NCBI GenBank assembly: GCA_022509005.1
Contig: JAFLUC010000007.1
Span: 1 to 47,039, forward strand
Source of the DNA: Oscillospiraceae bacterium
Lineage (GTDB): Bacteria; Bacillota; Clostridia; UBA1381
DNA length: 47,039 bases
Reading direction: 5' to 3'
Shown: piece by piece, positions 1 to 7,537 of the stretch
Position numbering within the stretch: position 1 is the stretch's first letter
Layout: each line of letters starts with the position of its first letter
Program-made: the position numbers and the translations under genes
Notes under the pieces: model-generated
Databases searched by the model: none
The model's input: the letters and a program-made list of their open reading frames with translations, nothing else
Told to the model about the DNA's origin: nothing

Positions 1-221
1 TTTCAAAGCGGTTTTCGCAGTACATGGGCATGAGCTACACCGAGTATCTGAACCGGTTCCGCGTAAGCCGCGCGGCATATCTGCTTGACTCCGGCAATTA
101 CACGACAATAAGCGCGGTATGCTCCGAATGCGGCTTTGACAGCATATGCAGCTTTAACAGGAATTTTAAAAAGTACGCCGGCGTTACGCCGAGCGAAGCA
201 AGCAAAGGCAAGGATGAATGA
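1..221 (+). CDS. AraC-family transcriptional regulator, C-terminal end (partial)
   Basis: The reading frame is open from the window edge and ends at TGA 219-221. The visible 73 residues are the second half of an AraC/XylS DNA-binding domain: a helix with FSQYMGMSYTEYLNRFR, then the second helix-turn-helix with ISAVCSECGFDSICSFNRNF and the usual end KKYAGVTPSE. The pattern of conserved G-F-x-S-x-x-x-F-x-R-x-F-K and the TP near the end is diagnostic for the family. The effector-binding N-terminal part lies outside the window, so the regulated process cannot be named. The gene ends 23 bases before a strong terminator and converges on the leucine-rich-repeat gene. Confidence 0.9.
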   Translation, partial: SKRFSQYMGMSYTEYLNRFRVSRAAYLLDSGNYTTISAVCSECGFDSICSFNRNFKKYAGVTPSEASKGKDE

Positions 222-244
222 TTGGTTAAAAAGAACTATAGATC

Positions 245-274
245 AAAAAAGTGGCTTAATCAAGCCACTTTTTT
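245..274. terminator. Bidirectional intrinsic terminator
   Basis: A 13-bp perfect inverted repeat (arms 245-257 and 262-274, loop AATC) has an A-run on one side and a T-run on the other, so it can act in both directions. It sits between the convergent AraC-type gene and the leucine-rich-repeat gene. Confidence 0.9.
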
Positions 275-283
275 ATATGTATC

Positions 284-1258
284 CTATGTTGTTTCATTTA
301 AATAAAATTCTTCTGTATACGCGACAGGCTGCATGCTACCGGTCCATACGAATACTTTTGCCAAAGAGTCATTTTCTGATTTGGTTATGTCAATACTTGT
401 ATTTCCCGTCATATTCAAAGGCACTTTGTTTATTACTGTTAAGCTACCGTTACTGTTATATATCGCGGCATAAACATAGCTGTTTTCATATGCCTGTTCC
501 ACCGATACGTCAAAGCTCCATGCAGTGTCTGTTTCGGTTTTTATCACTGTTGCCTGCGTGATCGGTATAGGCGCCGCAATACTGTTGTAATGTATATTTG
601 CATCCGTGAGCGCACTGTTATATGTACCAATGCTGATAGCTTTCCACTGTTCCTCGGTTCCTGAATAATATACATCTGTTACGCTGCTGCATCCGGAAAA
701 CGCATATTCACCGATGTATGTCACGCTGTCAGGGATAGTAACACTTGTTAAACTGCTGCATCCGGAAAATGTATCATCAGCAATCGTTTTTGTACCTTTT
801 CTGATTTCGCATATACCGTTGACTTCTTCCCTATTCGAGTCTACTAAGTGATTTCCAATATAGAGAATGCCATTGTCCCAGTTATCGTCATTCAAATAAT
901 ATGCGGTCCATGTGAATGCTCCGATGCCAATAGATGTTACACTGTCGGCGATAGTTATACTTTCTATGCTGCTGCAATAACGAAACGCATTGGCGCTGAT
1001 GCTTGTTACTCCATCTTCTATGATTAATGTTTTAATTTCCGATTCATAGCTGTACCAGGGTTGTGAAGGCGGACGAATAGAATAACTTTCCATATCCCCC
1101 TCGCCGCTGATTGTAAGCGTACCCTTATCATCGAGCGTCCATGTGAGATTATCACCATCCGCTCCGCAATAGCCGCTTTTCGCCGCGGCTGCAATAACCG
1201 GCATGAATGACAGCAGTATTGCAAATATAAGTGCTATACTTAAAAATTTCTTTTTCAT
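284..1258 (-). CDS. Secreted BspA-type leucine-rich-repeat protein
   Basis: A 324-residue exported protein. Residues 1-26 are a typical signal peptide (KKK, then a hydrophobic stretch ending AAAA). The mature start has the short domain with LTWTLDDKGTLTISGEGDM that commonly precedes LRR_5 (BspA-like) repeats. Repeats are recognisable around residues 85-115 and 155-200 (A-F-x-x-C-S-S-x-x-S-V-T-I-P-D-S-V-T-x-I-G). The last ~95 residues form a beta-rich, non-repeat domain. There is no membrane anchor or LPxTG signal, so it may be released or bind the surface non-covalently. A GGAAGGG site precedes the ATG. The gap to birA upstream is only 29 bases, so co-transcription with birA is likely. Family role is usually adhesion or surface interaction; the ligand here is unknown. 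Confidence 0.85.
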   Translation of the reverse strand: MKKKFLSIALIFAILLSFMPVIAAAAKSGYCGADGDNLTWTLDDKGTLTISGEGDMESYSIRPPSQPWYSYESEIKTLIIEDGVTSISANAFRYCSSIESITIADSVTSIGIGAFTWTAYYLNDDNWDNGILYIGNHLVDSNREEVNGICEIRKGTKTIADDTFSGCSSLTSVTIPDSVTYIGEYAFSGCSSVTDVYYSGTEEQWKAISIGTYNSALTDANIHYNSIAAPIPITQATVIKTETDTAWSFDVSVEQAYENSYVYAAIYNSNGSLTVINKVPLNMTGNTSIDITKSENDSLAKVFVWTGSMQPVAYTEEFYLNETT

Positions 1259-1287
1259 TATGTATCATCCCTTCCTTATGATCGTTT

Positions 1288-2244
1288 TTATATATATCCG
1301 TATAAGCCCCTGACGCTTACCTCACCGGAGGTCACGGTTATTCTTCCGTTATTCGTGTCCACTATAAGTCTGCCGTTATCGTCAATATCTATAGCCTTGC
1401 CCGTGATGGTTTCCTTTCGGTATATAACCTGCACGTCCTTACCGAGCGTTACGCAAAGCCTGCGGTATTCGTCCCGGACAGCTTTAAATCCGCTTTTTAT
1501 AAACGTCTCATACAGCGGCTCAAACTCGTTCATTACTCCCGCTATAAGCTCCGTGCGTGACGTCTTTTCGCCTGTTTCTATCAGGAGTGATGTGGCTTTA
1601 TTCTGCAGCTCCGGCGGAAATGACGGCGTGTTGACGTTGATGCCTATGCCGCATACGATATGGTTCACCCGCTCAATTTCCGCTGACATTTCCGTTAAAA
1701 TGCCGCATATCTTGCGCGAGCCGATAACGATATCGTTCGGCCACTTTATCTCAGCACCTTTGCCCGCCGCGCGGCATACCGCGATCCCGGCAATAAGCGT
1801 TATCTCGGAAATATCCTGCGGCGCGATATCGGGCTTTAAAAGAAGCGACATCCATATCCCCGCGCCCTCCGGCGATTCCCAGCCTCTGCCGAGCCGCCCT
1901 TTGCCGGCGGTCTGGATCCCGGCAATGTAGAGCGAGCCGTCGGGTGATGAAGAATCACGCTTTGCCGCCTCGTTGGTGGAATCGGTCTGAGGAAAATATT
2001 TAGTATTCCGCGCTGTATACTTTGTGGTAAGCAGCGAATTTAAAGTGTCAATTGAAATAATATCGGGCGCGTTTACAAGTCTGTAGCCTTTATTCGTTAC
2101 GGAATCAATTTCATATCCGTCATTTTTCAGATTTCTGATATGCTTCCATACAGCCGCGCGGGAAATGCCTAAGATCCGGCTTATTTCCTCCCCCGAAATA
2201 TAATCCCCGGCATTTTTTAATATATCAAGAATCGTGTTTTTCAT
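1288..2244 (-). CDS. birA: Bifunctional biotin-protein ligase / biotin operon repressor BirA
   Basis: BirA activates biotin with ATP to biotinyl-5'-AMP and transfers it to a lysine of biotin-dependent enzymes; versions with an N-terminal winged helix also repress biotin genes. Residues ~1-60 form this winged helix (ISGEEISRILGISRAAVWKH). The catalytic domain shows the biotin/ATP loop AGKGRLGRGWESPEG, the KWPNDI motif and the small C-terminal SH3-like domain ending GEVSVRGLYGY. Length is normal for the two-domain form. The open frame begins at 2262, but an AAAGAGG site lies six bases before the ATG at 2244, so that start (MKNTILDILK) is preferred. No biotin synthesis or carboxylase gene is nearby, so the regulon lies outside the window. 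Confidence 0.95.
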   Translation of the reverse strand: MKNTILDILKNAGDYISGEEISRILGISRAAVWKHIRNLKNDGYEIDSVTNKGYRLVNAPDIISIDTLNSLLTTKYTARNTKYFPQTDSTNEAAKRDSSSPDGSLYIAGIQTAGKGRLGRGWESPEGAGIWMSLLLKPDIAPQDISEITLIAGIAVCRAAGKGAEIKWPNDIVIGSRKICGILTEMSAEIERVNHIVCGIGINVNTPSFPPELQNKATSLLIETGEKTSRTELIAGVMNEFEPLYETFIKSGFKAVRDEYRRLCVTLGKDVQVIYRKETITGKAIDIDDNGRLIVDTNNGRITVTSGEVSVRGLYGYI

Positions 2245-2280
2245 CTGCATCCTCTTTCCCATATTCGTTTATCTGTCATA

Positions 2281-2309
2281 ATAATATCATTATACATTGT
2301 AAAATGCAA
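2281..2309 (-). promoter_or_regulatory. Probable sigma-A promoter of birA
   Basis: Read on the minus strand: TTGCAT, 17-bp spacer, TATTAT, 37 bases upstream of the preferred birA start. The match is good but not perfect. No clear BirA operator palindrome was identified around it. Confidence 0.55.
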
Positions 2310-2393
2310 GATTTTTATTGAAAAATATCTTGATTATCATATATAATAGCTGATTTGTTGAGGTAAAGTTCATATATCAATTTATTCGATTTT

Positions 2394-2461
2394 TTAATTT
2401 GTCATACTTGACAAATTAAGTGCTTTATGCTATTATAATTATGCAAGGTTGACAAATTAAG
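2394..2461 (+). promoter_or_regulatory. hipBA promoter with operator half-sites
   Basis: A perfect 11-bp inverted repeat (2394-2404 and 2409-2419, 4-bp spacer) is built from TTAATTTGTCA and its complement. A third copy of the half-site, TTGACAAATTAAG, recurs at 2449-2461, exactly 41 bp after the copy at 2408-2420. The right arm of the palindrome contains a consensus -35 (TTGACA 2408-2413), followed by a 17-bp spacer and TATTAT (2431-2436). Repressor bound here would cover the -35 and the transcription start, the arrangement expected for HipB autorepression. Confidence 0.8.
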
Positions 2462-2476
2462 AAATCAGGTGATCAT

Positions 2477-2821
2477 ATGAAAATAACCGGAAACGAAAAT
2501 GAACAAGCTATTTTGAAAGAGCTTGGCACCCGGGTTAAACAATATCGCATATCGTTGAATATTACTCAGGCTGATCTTGCAGCTAAATGCGGAATTTCTT
2601 CCAGTACCGTAGTTCGCCTGGAAAATGGTATAGATTCAAAATTTTCAAATTATATAAAAATATTAAACGGATTGAGACTGACACAGAACATAGATATGCT
2701 GATTCCTGAAATGCAGCCGGATTTCAAGGCTTTATTTGAGCAAAAGGCGCCGCGGCAGCGGGTTAAATCAAGAAGAGCTAAGCCGAAATCAAACTGGGTC
2801 TGGGGAGAAGATAAGAGGTAG
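2477..2821 (+). CDS. HipB-like XRE-family antitoxin / operon repressor
   Basis: A 114-residue protein with an XRE helix-turn-helix at residues ~12-70 (LGTRVKQYRISLNITQADLA, then SSSTVVRLENG). The C-terminal ~40 residues are basic and end in W-x-W-G-E, a tail often seen on HipB partners of HipA. In the family the antitoxin binds the operator upstream and sequesters the HipA kinase; both roles are inferred here from position and domain. An AGGTG site lies five bases before the ATG. The gene ends three bases before hipA and supplies its ribosome binding site (AAGAGG at the end of the coding sequence), so the two are co-translated. The palindromic half-sites just upstream are its likely operator. 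Confidence 0.85.
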   Translation: MKITGNENEQAILKELGTRVKQYRISLNITQADLAAKCGISSSTVVRLENGIDSKFSNYIKILNGLRLTQNIDMLIPEMQPDFKALFEQKAPRQRVKSRRAKPKSNWVWGEDKR

Positions 2822-2824
2822 ATA

Positions 2825-4111
2825 ATGGATGTAAGAACGGTTAAAGTTACAATGTGGGGCTCAACAATAGGTTATCTTCACAGGCAGGATAACGGACTGA
2901 TAGGATTTCAGTACGATGAGAATTTTATTCCGAGCGGCATAGAGGTTTCACCTATCAGAATGCCCTTGTCTGAGTTGACCTACTCTTTTCCGGGGTTGCC
3001 GGAGGAAACATTCAGCGGGTTGCCCGGGATGCTTGCGGATTCTCTGCCCGATAAATTCGGTAATATTGTAATTAAGCGTTATTTAGAGAGTCAAGGCAGG
3101 ACAGAGGACAGCTTAACCGCGCTTGAGAAATTATGCTATACAGGTCAAAGGGGTATGGGGGCGTTGGAATATGAGCCTTCAATAAATATTACAGATATCG
3201 ATGAAGATGTTGATATTGACGCGCTTACAAAGCTTGCTTCGGATATCTTGTCTGAAAGAGAAAATCTTGATATAAAGTACGATGATAACATGATAGCACA
3301 GTTAATGCAAGGCAGCTCTTCTGTTGGCGGCGCAAGAGCAAAAACGCTTATCGCATTAAATCCCGAAACAAATGCCGTGCGTTCAGGACAGATACGCGCC
3401 GGTGAAGGTTTTGAATACTGGCTGTTAAAATTCGACGATATTGCAAACAACAAAGACAAGGATAAAGAGCCGGATAATAAAGAATATACCAGAATTGAGT
3501 ATGCATATTACCTTATGGCTAAAGCCGCAGGAATTAAAATGAGTGAATGCCGGTTGTTTAAAGAAAACGGCAGAGCACATTTTATGACAAAAAGATTTGA
3601 CCGTAAAGGTGATAAAGGTGAAAAGCTTCATATGCAGAGCTTATGTGCAATAGCGCACATGGATTTTAATTCTCCGAGAATGTATTCCTATGAAGACGCA
3701 TTCAGCGTCATGAGACAGTTGAATTTACCCCATATTGATTTTGTGCAGCTGTACAAAAGAATGATTTTCAATGAATACGCAAAGAACTATGATGACCATA
3801 CCAAAAATATAACCTTTCTGATGGATAAAAAAGGTGTATGGCGTTTATCGCCCGCATATGATGTGACATTCTCGTACAGCAGAAGCAGCACATGGGTAAA
3901 TGCGCATCAAATGCTTATAAACGGTAAAGCAGATGAAATCACAAGAGATGATTTTATTAAAGCAGCAGAAAAAGCGGGAATAAAAAAAGCCGCGGCAGAA
4001 AAATATATCAAGCAGGTCAGGAATGCAGTTTCAAATTGGAGCAGCTTTGCGGAAGAAGCAGGGCTGTCTTTGAAAAATACGGAGCGAATCCAAAAATTCT
4101 TTGATTTGTGA
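2825..4111 (+). CDS. HipA-family serine/threonine kinase toxin
   Basis: HipA kinases phosphorylate a cellular target (glutamyl-tRNA synthetase for E. coli HipA), stopping growth and giving persistence. This 428-residue protein is full length: an N-terminal couple domain (~1-100, with PGLPEETFSGLPGMLADSLP), the Gly-rich loop SSVGGARAKTL at ~164-174, which in HipA carries the autophosphorylated serine, the ATP-lysine strand EYWLLKFD, MTKRFDR, the catalytic loop YDDHTKN (~322-328) and the metal-binding SPAYDVT with Asp at ~346. All catalytic residues I can place are present, so the kinase should be active. It is paired with the XRE gene upstream. The target cannot be read from sequence. Confidence 0.92.
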   Translation: MDVRTVKVTMWGSTIGYLHRQDNGLIGFQYDENFIPSGIEVSPIRMPLSELTYSFPGLPEETFSGLPGMLADSLPDKFGNIVIKRYLESQGRTEDSLTALEKLCYTGQRGMGALEYEPSINITDIDEDVDIDALTKLASDILSERENLDIKYDDNMIAQLMQGSSSVGGARAKTLIALNPETNAVRSGQIRAGEGFEYWLLKFDDIANNKDKDKEPDNKEYTRIEYAYYLMAKAAGIKMSECRLFKENGRAHFMTKRFDRKGDKGEKLHMQSLCAIAHMDFNSPRMYSYEDAFSVMRQLNLPHIDFVQLYKRMIFNEYAKNYDDHTKNITFLMDKKGVWRLSPAYDVTFSYSRSSTWVNAHQMLINGKADEITRDDFIKAAEKAGIKKAAAEKYIKQVRNAVSNWSSFAEEAGLSLKNTERIQKFFDL

Positions 4112-4117
4112 TATAAT
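4109..4117 (+). promoter_or_regulatory. Extended -10 promoter overlapping the hipA stop codon
   Basis: TGATATAAT combines an extended TGn element with a consensus -10. Its first three bases are the hipA stop codon. No good -35 is seen. It would drive the first S-layer-homology gene independently of hipBA. Confidence 0.5.
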
Positions 4118-4152
4118 TTGTTACGACGAATAAAAAGGAAGGGATGAAACAG

Positions 4153-7100
4153 ATGAAAAAGGGATTACACCGAATCACGGCGCTGATGCTTGCGTCAATA
4201 TTAACGCTGTCGTTTGCGGGCTGTAAAAAGAAGGCTGACGAGCCGACATCCGATGACGAGACTGCTCCGGTTCATGCACAAACCGAAGCTGCGGATGACG
4301 GAGAGATCCGTCACCGGGCATATCAGCAGATCGTGCAGGGTATCGTAAGCAAATACGGCTTTACGGATAAGGAAAAGATGGAAGATACCTTTGATGCAGC
4401 CCGTGAGGATATTCTCGGTCTTATGAACGCAAAGTGCATTGACATTACCGGTGACGATAAGGACGAGTTGTTTTGCGTATACAAGGCTCCGGACGGCATA
4501 CACATGGAGGTCTATGAATATGAGAACAATGCGGCAAAGCAAGCATGGGATGCACTCTCGGAGCCGGGAATATACTTTAGTATGTCAGTGAGTCGTACTG
4601 AAACTAATGAGATATATTGGAAATATTCGGCTACACGTCATTTCCTTTCAGAGGCCGTTACATATAGAGACGGAAAGTATATCAGCTCAGATGATATTGA
4701 ATTCACCGAGGAAGAGAATAATTACATATCCGGCGCCGTAGCCGGATTGGTAGATGAAGGTCAGCGGCATTATGACGTTACTTTAAGACATATCGGCATT
4801 AACCCGGACGGAGATGATGAGACCCTTTTAGAAGTGATTGCCGACGACGTATTCCACGATATGTCATCAGACCCGCTGATCGACGAGTGGGATCTCAAGA
4901 TCCCGGAGCCGAAGCTGTCGGCGCAGGATGTGCTTGCCGGTATTCCGTACTACGGCGACAGAACGAAGTGCGTTATGGATAAGAAAATGGCCGAGGCATA
5001 CGCGGGTGTGCTTGAAAACATGAAGCAGAGCGACGGTGAATTTGAGCTTAACGCGCTGCTTATGGATGTAGCGGGTGACGGTATGCCTCTGCTTATAACG
5101 GCATATGCATTCCCCGGTATACAGCGGGATTTATCGTCTATTGACGACGAAGGCGTGAATATATGGACCTGGGACGGCAATACTGCTGCGGCTTACGATT
5201 TTACCGGCGACTCTGAAACAGGCGAGATATCAGATTATGAATTTTATCCCGAACATAAATATGCAATGATACGTATAGGTGATGGTTGGGCGACGCAGAT
5301 TGGTGATTGCAGCGGAACCATAGATTATATGGTGAAAAATGCGCAGATAACAAAGGTAGGCTCCTCGATGTATTATAGCGCTGCTGTGGATTACAGAGAT
5401 AACAGCCGCGCGCGCGGAGCACTTCTGCCCGGAGTAAACACCTTTGATGAAGACGGCGGTACATATGCTTATATTCAGGATCTGCTTGATGCCGGCTGGG
5501 TAGCAGATGAAGATGACAGCGGAGAAATAATAGGTCTCAGCGCTTACTATAAGGACGGAAAAATACAGTCTTATCCCGATTATGCATCGTTTGAAAACGC
5601 GATTATAGAAATCGGCGAAGCATACTCTGCGAAATGGGGTTCATCAAAAAAATATAATATTGTATCTTTATCAACAGGCGGTTCGTATCTGGAAAGCATC
5701 TGGGGCAGCGGTGCGGAGATTGCCGGTTTACTCCGTTCATATGCACAAGCAATAGGCAGACCGTCATACTCCTATGACGAGGTTGCATATCTGTTCACCG
5801 ACACGCAGATAAACGCTTTGACGAAGGAAATCGCAAATTCCTTGGATGGTGAGATCGGCGAAATATATAAGCTCTCTGATGATCTGTATTATGTAATAAT
5901 CTATGTAAATGACGAGCCGTGCGGCGGCGCTGTCGTGAAGAATATCGAAAAAGGCGCGGGCTGGCGCATAATTTCCTCAGATTCGGAGCTTATGACAGAA
6001 GCTGCGCTGCGGGATAAGATAAATGCTGACAAGGCTGCGTCAAACATCAAGCTTGATTACAGCAAAACAGAAAACGGCGAAAAGCATCTCAGAGACGCGT
6101 TAAATAATATTGACGGAACGATGCCTAATGACGCGGCTAAAGCGGAATTGGTAAGCTATATCGAAAGCTGCGTTTCATCAGACAGTCAGACAACGGTAAA
6201 GGCTGAGAAAAACTGTGTTACGATTACGGATAAAACAATAAAACAAAGCGCAGAAAAGGCCGCTTCCTCACGCGATAAGCTCAATGCCGTATTGGGCGAA
6301 AACGGAGTCGCACTGAACAAGGGGATAAGTGTTGTTCTGCATATTGCATGCAGCAAGATAGACATGGGCGAACCGGTTCAGATCACTCTTGACAGCAGCG
6401 TTGCCGACTCGTTGGGCGAAGCTGAGGCGGTTCATATGATACTGGGCGATACCAAGTATTCGGTACGCGTTACGGCGGAAGCATTGGATCAGGCAAGAGA
6501 GCAATACGGTTCGCTCGTTATAGTCCTGCAAAAGACTGGTGACAATACTTATTCAATAAAATTTGCCGATGCGGAAGGCAATCTGATAGACAAGCTGGAG
6601 AGCGGTCTTACCTTTGCGGTTCCCGCTTCCGACGCTCTGTGCACCGTTCAGGCTGAATACACAGGCGGAACTGACAACTGGGGCGGTCAGTTTGACGAAA
6701 ATAACAAGACCATATCCTTTAACACGCCGTATTCGGGAACATACACGGTTATAGAGGATAATATAAATATTACGGATATTGACGGACTTACCGAGGACGA
6801 GCAAAAGGCTATCCGTTTCATGGTATCAAAGGGATATTTCAATACAGAAAACGATCAGTTTGACCCGAACGGTACTCTGACCCGATATGATTTCTCGCAG
6901 GCGCTGGTTAAGATGTTCTTCGCGCTTGACAAGTCATTAAAGTGTGACTTCCCGGATGTTACGGAGGATGATCCGTATTATCCGTATGTGGCGTCGGGCG
7001 TTGCGATAAACGTTATAGAAGGCTATGATGACGGCGAGTTCAAGGGCGCGAGAAACGTGCTGCGCGATGAGGTACTCGCGCTGTGCAGCCGGACCCTGCG

Positions 7101-7464
7101 CGAGAAGAAGGGATATATAGCGCCGGAAAATCCGGGGGATTATCTGCACTTTACAGACGCGGCGGATATACAGGATTGGGCGCGTTCCGAGATCGCTTTA
7201 GACGTGCGCGAGGATCTGATAACAGAGAGCGGCGCGTTAAGGCCTGCCGAGGAGATCACAAGAGCGGAAAGCGCACAGATATTATATAAGCTGTTTACGC
7301 TTCTTAACGAGGTAGAGCCGGTAACGCTGAAATCACCGGGCGAGAGCTCGTCCGTAAATGTGATGCCTATCATCATAGTCGGCGGACTGGGAGCGATAAG
7401 CGTTATGGCGATAGCAGCCGGTGTGATATTACTCATACGGAGAAAAAGGGTAAATAAAAAATGA
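4153..7464 (+). CDS. S-layer-homology surface lipoprotein with C-terminal membrane anchor
   Basis: About 1,103 residues. The N-terminus is a lipoprotein signal (LTLSFAGC, then KKK), so lipid attachment at Cys is expected. Residues ~40-540 hold a region of unknown fold with acidic, calcium-site-like stretches (DVAGDGMPLLITAYAF). Residues ~540-870 form a second unknown region shared with the next gene. Three S-layer homology modules follow (~870-1060: FPDVTEDDPYYPYV, GYDDGEFKG, ITRAESAQILYKLF), which usually bind cell-wall polymers. The end is a hydrophobic helix with a basic tail (LIRRKRVNKK) and no LPxTG. The open frame starts at 4144, but AAGGAAGGG abuts that ATG and stands nine bases before the ATG at 4153, so 4153 is preferred. 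The next gene downstream is a tandem paralogue. Function beyond surface anchoring is unknown. Confidence 0.8.
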   Translation: MKKGLHRITALMLASILTLSFAGCKKKADEPTSDDETAPVHAQTEAADDGEIRHRAYQQIVQGIVSKYGFTDKEKMEDTFDAAREDILGLMNAKCIDITGDDKDELFCVYKAPDGIHMEVYEYENNAAKQAWDALSEPGIYFSMSVSRTETNEIYWKYSATRHFLSEAVTYRDGKYISSDDIEFTEEENNYISGAVAGLVDEGQRHYDVTLRHIGINPDGDDETLLEVIADDVFHDMSSDPLIDEWDLKIPEPKLSAQDVLAGIPYYGDRTKCVMDKKMAEAYAGVLENMKQSDGEFELNALLMDVAGDGMPLLITAYAFPGIQRDLSSIDDEGVNIWTWDGNTAAAYDFTGDSETGEISDYEFYPEHKYAMIRIGDGWATQIGDCSGTIDYMVKNAQITKVGSSMYYSAAVDYRDNSRARGALLPGVNTFDEDGGTYAYIQDLLDAGWVADEDDSGEIIGLSAYYKDGKIQSYPDYASFENAIIEIGEAYSAKWGSSKKYNIVSLSTGGSYLESIWGSGAEIAGLLRSYAQAIGRPSYSYDEVAYLFTDTQINALTKEIANSLDGEIGEIYKLSDDLYYVIIYVNDEPCGGAVVKNIEKGAGWRIISSDSELMTEAALRDKINADKAASNIKLDYSKTENGEKHLRDALNNIDGTMPNDAAKAELVSYIESCVSSDSQTTVKAEKNCVTITDKTIKQSAEKAASSRDKLNAVLGENGVALNKGISVVLHIACSKIDMGEPVQITLDSSVADSLGEAEAVHMILGDTKYSVRVTAEALDQAREQYGSLVIVLQKTGDNTYSIKFADAEGNLIDKLESGLTFAVPASDALCTVQAEYTGGTDNWGGQFDENNKTISFNTPYSGTYTVIEDNINITDIDGLTEDEQKAIRFMVSKGYFNTENDQFDPNGTLTRYDFSQALVKMFFALDKSLKCDFPDVTEDDPYYPYVASGVAINVIEGYDDGEFKGARNVLRDEVLALCSRTLREKKGYIAPENPGDYLHFTDAADIQDWARSEIALDVREDLITESGALRPAEEITRAESAQILYKLFTLLNEVEPVTLKSPGESSSVNVMPIIIVGGLGAISVMAIAAGVILLIRRKRVNKK

Positions 7465-7537
7465 TGAATAACAGAGTGCGGTAAATATACTGTAGCACAA
7501 CCTGTACCCGGTAAAGAAGAGATCGGAGATGAAACAC

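Noticed and set aside
1355..1930. Plus-strand frame of 191 codons opposite birA
   Set aside because: Antisense shadow of BirA with low-complexity Ser/Ile content and no translation signal.
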